36,807 bases of DNA, taken from assembly GCA_003280105.1 (NCBI GenBank), contig QCFX01000017.1, forward strand, positions 1 to 36,807. Reading direction: 5' to 3'. Of this stretch, positions 35,158 to 36,807 are shown piece after piece. The number at the start of each line of letters is the position of its first letter. The first letter of the stretch is position 1. The position numbers and the translations under genes are program-made. The DNA is from Prochlorococcus sp. AG-363-N20 (lineage in GTDB: Bacteria > Cyanobacteriota > Cyanobacteriia > PCC-6307 > Cyanobiaceae). A model generated the notes under the pieces. It was given only the letters and a program-made list of their open reading frames with translations, did not search any database and was not told the DNA's origin.

Positions 35158-35599
35158 TAGCTAATTGAAGGCGATTACCTTTTCCACTCCAACGAACATC
35201 ATCAAAACAATGGTGAATCAGAAACAACCCTCTTCCATTATTTGAATCAATTCGAGAAGGCAAAGAGGCTATTCTTGCATTATTAGGAATTCCGGTTCCT
35301 TCATCCTGTATCTGCCAAACAAACCAATTAGGAGTTGAAATTCTGCGAACTCTAAGCAATTTATTTGGATCAGCTGAATTCCCATGTCGGACGGCATTTA
35401 CCAATGCCTCTTGCAATCCTAATTTAACTTTCTCCATGACTTCAATATCTTCAACAGGCTCAAGAAGAAGTTCCAGAAATGATGAAATTTGCAGAGATGA
35501 TGGGAAAATAAAATCTGCCCAAGAAAATTTCTTTCTACCACTAAAAAAAATTAGTGCTCGTAAATAACTAACAGCTTTCACTAAGATTGATAGCTGCAT
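35147..35599 (-). CDS. RsbW-like serine/threonine kinase / anti-sigma ATPase domain protein
   Basis: A 150-residue GHKL ATPase domain protein. The N-box is GLQEALVNAVRHGN, the G1 box IQDEGTGIP and the G2 box NGRGLFLIHH: the pattern of RsbW/SpoIIAB-type anti-sigma kinases rather than of sensor histidine kinases. Such proteins phosphorylate an STAS-domain antagonist and bind a sigma factor. No STAS or PP2C partner gene is nearby, so the partner is unknown. The N-terminal 30 residues (KAVSYLRALIFFSGRKKFSW) are an extra basic helix. The start is ATG at 35597-35599. Confidence 0.82.
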   Translation of the reverse strand: MQLSILVKAVSYLRALIFFSGRKKFSWADFIFPSSLQISSFLELLLEPVEDIEVMEKVKLGLQEALVNAVRHGNSADPNKLLRVRRISTPNWFVWQIQDEGTGIPNNARIASLPSRIDSNNGRGLFLIHHCFDDVRWSGKGNRLQLAIRR

Positions 35600-35649
35600 G
35601 TTCTAGTTAAATATTTTTAGAATCCAAGTCATCAAAAAAAGCATCTCCA

Positions 35650-36237
35650 TTACTTCAAAGGTTTAGCCCCCCTTCTAGAAACAAGGGCTGGGTGATTCAA
35701 GATGGCATCCATAAGGCGAACCCCTCGTAACTGGTTAATCAATGGCATGTGTCCTTCAGGGGCTTCCAAGGACCAATTAAAGGCCTTTGGATACCTAGTC
35801 CATATCCCATCATTCTTCCAGCCAATTCTTGTCCACAAGCGGTCATATCGACCTCCAAGGGAATCCAATAGACGCGCCTGGCAAGAGAACCCAAACCTTC
35901 CTTGCGAATAGGCGCTCCAAAGCCTGTCCAACGTGGTCAAATCCAGACCAGGAATAGATTGAACTTCGCTGAAATAAACATACCCTCTATCTTCAGCTTC
36001 AGGTCCTGCCAGCCGACGTAGTGATGCGCTTGTAATTCGATCAGCTTCTTCAAAAAGTTCTGATAAAAGGGCTTTTTGCAAAGATCGATAGTCAATTCCA
36101 GCCTCTGACTTTGCACTGAACCAACCTTCTCCTTCCAGAGGAAGCCACTTAAAAAGTGCATCAGAATGATTTCGTTTAAGAACTTGCAAAATCCAGCCCC
36201 CAGCCCAATCATCGCCTTCAGGGTCAAATGCACTCAT
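35650..36237 (-). CDS. GUN4-domain protein
   Basis: A 195-residue protein. The GUN4 domain runs from about residue 50: DYRSLQKALLSELFEEADRI, FSEVQSIPGLDLTTLDRLW, AYSQGRFGFSCQARLL, and the porphyrin-facing part WTRIGWKNDGIWTRYP ending in GHMPLINQLRG. GUN4 binds protoporphyrins and stimulates Mg-chelatase through ChlH. The N-terminal 50 residues (FDPEGDDWAGGWILQVLKRN) differ from the usual helical bundle of GUN4, so it may be a paralogue instead of the chelatase partner. ATG at 36235-36237 is preferred; a TTG at 36252 directly after the selU stop is the alternative. Confidence 0.82.
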   Translation of the reverse strand: MSAFDPEGDDWAGGWILQVLKRNHSDALFKWLPLEGEGWFSAKSEAGIDYRSLQKALLSELFEEADRITSASLRRLAGPEAEDRGYVYFSEVQSIPGLDLTTLDRLWSAYSQGRFGFSCQARLLDSLGGRYDRLWTRIGWKNDGIWTRYPKAFNWSLEAPEGHMPLINQLRGVRLMDAILNHPALVSRRGAKPLK

Positions 36238-36253
36238 AACATCTGGTCCCAAT

Positions 36254-36807
36254 TCAGAGATCTCTTCTGCTCCGGCCTAAATTTGTACTCTCTGCTTCAA
36301 TCCAAATTGCTTGAGCGGAAGACTCTCTAAAACTTTCTAGGCGTTCGGCTAATTGATTCTCAAATTGTTCAGAGGTTGGTTGCGCTGCAAGACCTAATCC
36401 ACCGAAAGTACTTCCTCGGTGATTGGCTATTCCTTCTAGATCAATTACAGGTACTCCTTTTTGGGAAAGGTTTATAAGTAAGTCTGTTTTTCCAGTTCCT
36501 GTACGTCCACCAAGAAGTCGAATAGGCCATGTTTTTTCAAATTGGCTTAGTGCCCAATTTCTATAGCTTTTATATCCACCTTCAAGAATTCTTGCGTTCA
36601 AGTCAAGAAGATTTGCTAGCCAACCGACGCTGGCTGAGCGCATACCTCCTCTCCAGCAATAGAAGCGCAAGTAATTTGCATTGTTGGATGTTTCGTTTTT
36701 GGCATGGTTATAGCTGATTTCTTCTAATTTCTTTTTAAGACTAGATAGTTTTGGTCCTGTGAACTCTAGACCTAATAGAATTGCTTTCTTACGACCTTGT
36801 CTTTTAT
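36254..36807 (-). CDS. selU: tRNA 2-selenouridine/geranyl-2-thiouridine synthase SelU, 5' end outside window and C-terminus shortened
   Basis: The frame is open from the window edge and ends with TGA at 36254-36256. It has the end of the rhodanese domain with the catalytic Cys in FYCWRGGMRS, then the P-loop domain with GRTGTGKTD, the GIANHRGSTFGG segment and IWIEAESTNLGR. In E. coli SelU (364 residues) about 130 residues follow this last motif; here the protein stops five codons later. The enzyme changes 2-thiouridine at tRNA position 34 into geranylated and then selenated forms. Another frame just past the stop reads LNWDQML, like the LW-x-QM that follows in relatives, and its own TGA overlaps the GUN4 ATG. 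Whether the gene is functional is uncertain. Confidence 0.78.
   Translation of the reverse strand, partial: KRQGRKKAILLGLEFTGPKLSSLKKKLEEISYNHAKNETSNNANYLRFYCWRGGMRSASVGWLANLLDLNARILEGGYKSYRNWALSQFEKTWPIRLLGGRTGTGKTDLLINLSQKGVPVIDLEGIANHRGSTFGGLGLAAQPTSEQFENQLAERLESFRESSAQAIWIEAESTNLGRSRRDL

Overview
The window is chromosomal DNA from a marine picocyanobacterium, most likely a low-light type Prochlorococcus. The evidence is AT-rich composition, very tight gene packing and a set of cyanobacterial genes: geranylgeranyl reductase (chlP), phycocyanobilin:ferredoxin oxidoreductase (pcyA), a GUN4-domain protein, ferredoxin-sulfite reductase, the NblS-interacting SipA and a DevBCA exporter. A NtcA-type glnA promoter points the same way. 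I see no rRNA, tRNA, transposase, phage gene or CRISPR array. Genus is an inference from gene content and composition, not from a search.

Layout. 1-5069 is read leftward: a GT-C-like membrane protein cut by the window edge, an LPS-export set (LptF/G permease, LptB ATPase, LptA/OstA-like protein) with overlapping stops and starts, a DUF309 protein and typA. 5249-12217 holds single genes on both strands: VanY-like D,D-carboxypeptidase, chlP, glyS, sulfite reductase and VanX-like D,D-dipeptidase. 12218-12555 is the longest gap and carries DnaA-box-like 9-mers. 12556-17702 is a leftward translation and repair block (rpsB, tsf, an acidic unknown protein, recG). The rpsB leader can fold as an H-type pseudoknot. 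17836-22600 is leftward: pcyA and devB-devC-devA, which overlap or nearly abut, then a 51-residue basic protein with a strong terminator, and a family 2 glycosyltransferase.

22641-25164 is a rightward pair of M16 peptidase-like genes, one with the zinc motif and one without; the first lacks a conventional start codon at its conserved N-terminus. Then come sipA (leftward), bioY-lspA, and a membrane GTPase with a DUF697 tail. 28087-31412 has a PLP decarboxylase coupled to a tiny membrane protein, tadA, and an alanine/serine-glyoxylate aminotransferase. glnA follows a promoter with one perfect and one near-perfect NtcA site and ends in a 17-bp terminator hairpin. The right end has a small secreted protein, a methyltransferase, a small unknown protein, a RsbW-like ATPase, a GUN4-domain protein, and selU, which lacks the C-terminal third known from E. 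coli and is open at the window edge.

Most genes are ordinary core genes: envelope building, pigment synthesis, translation, and N and S assimilation. The observations most worth checking are the rpsB leader pseudoknot, the CTG/ATT-type start of the first M16 gene, the shortened selU next to the GUN4 gene, the DnaA-box cluster and the duplicated NtcA element. I did not find a convincing new multi-gene system.
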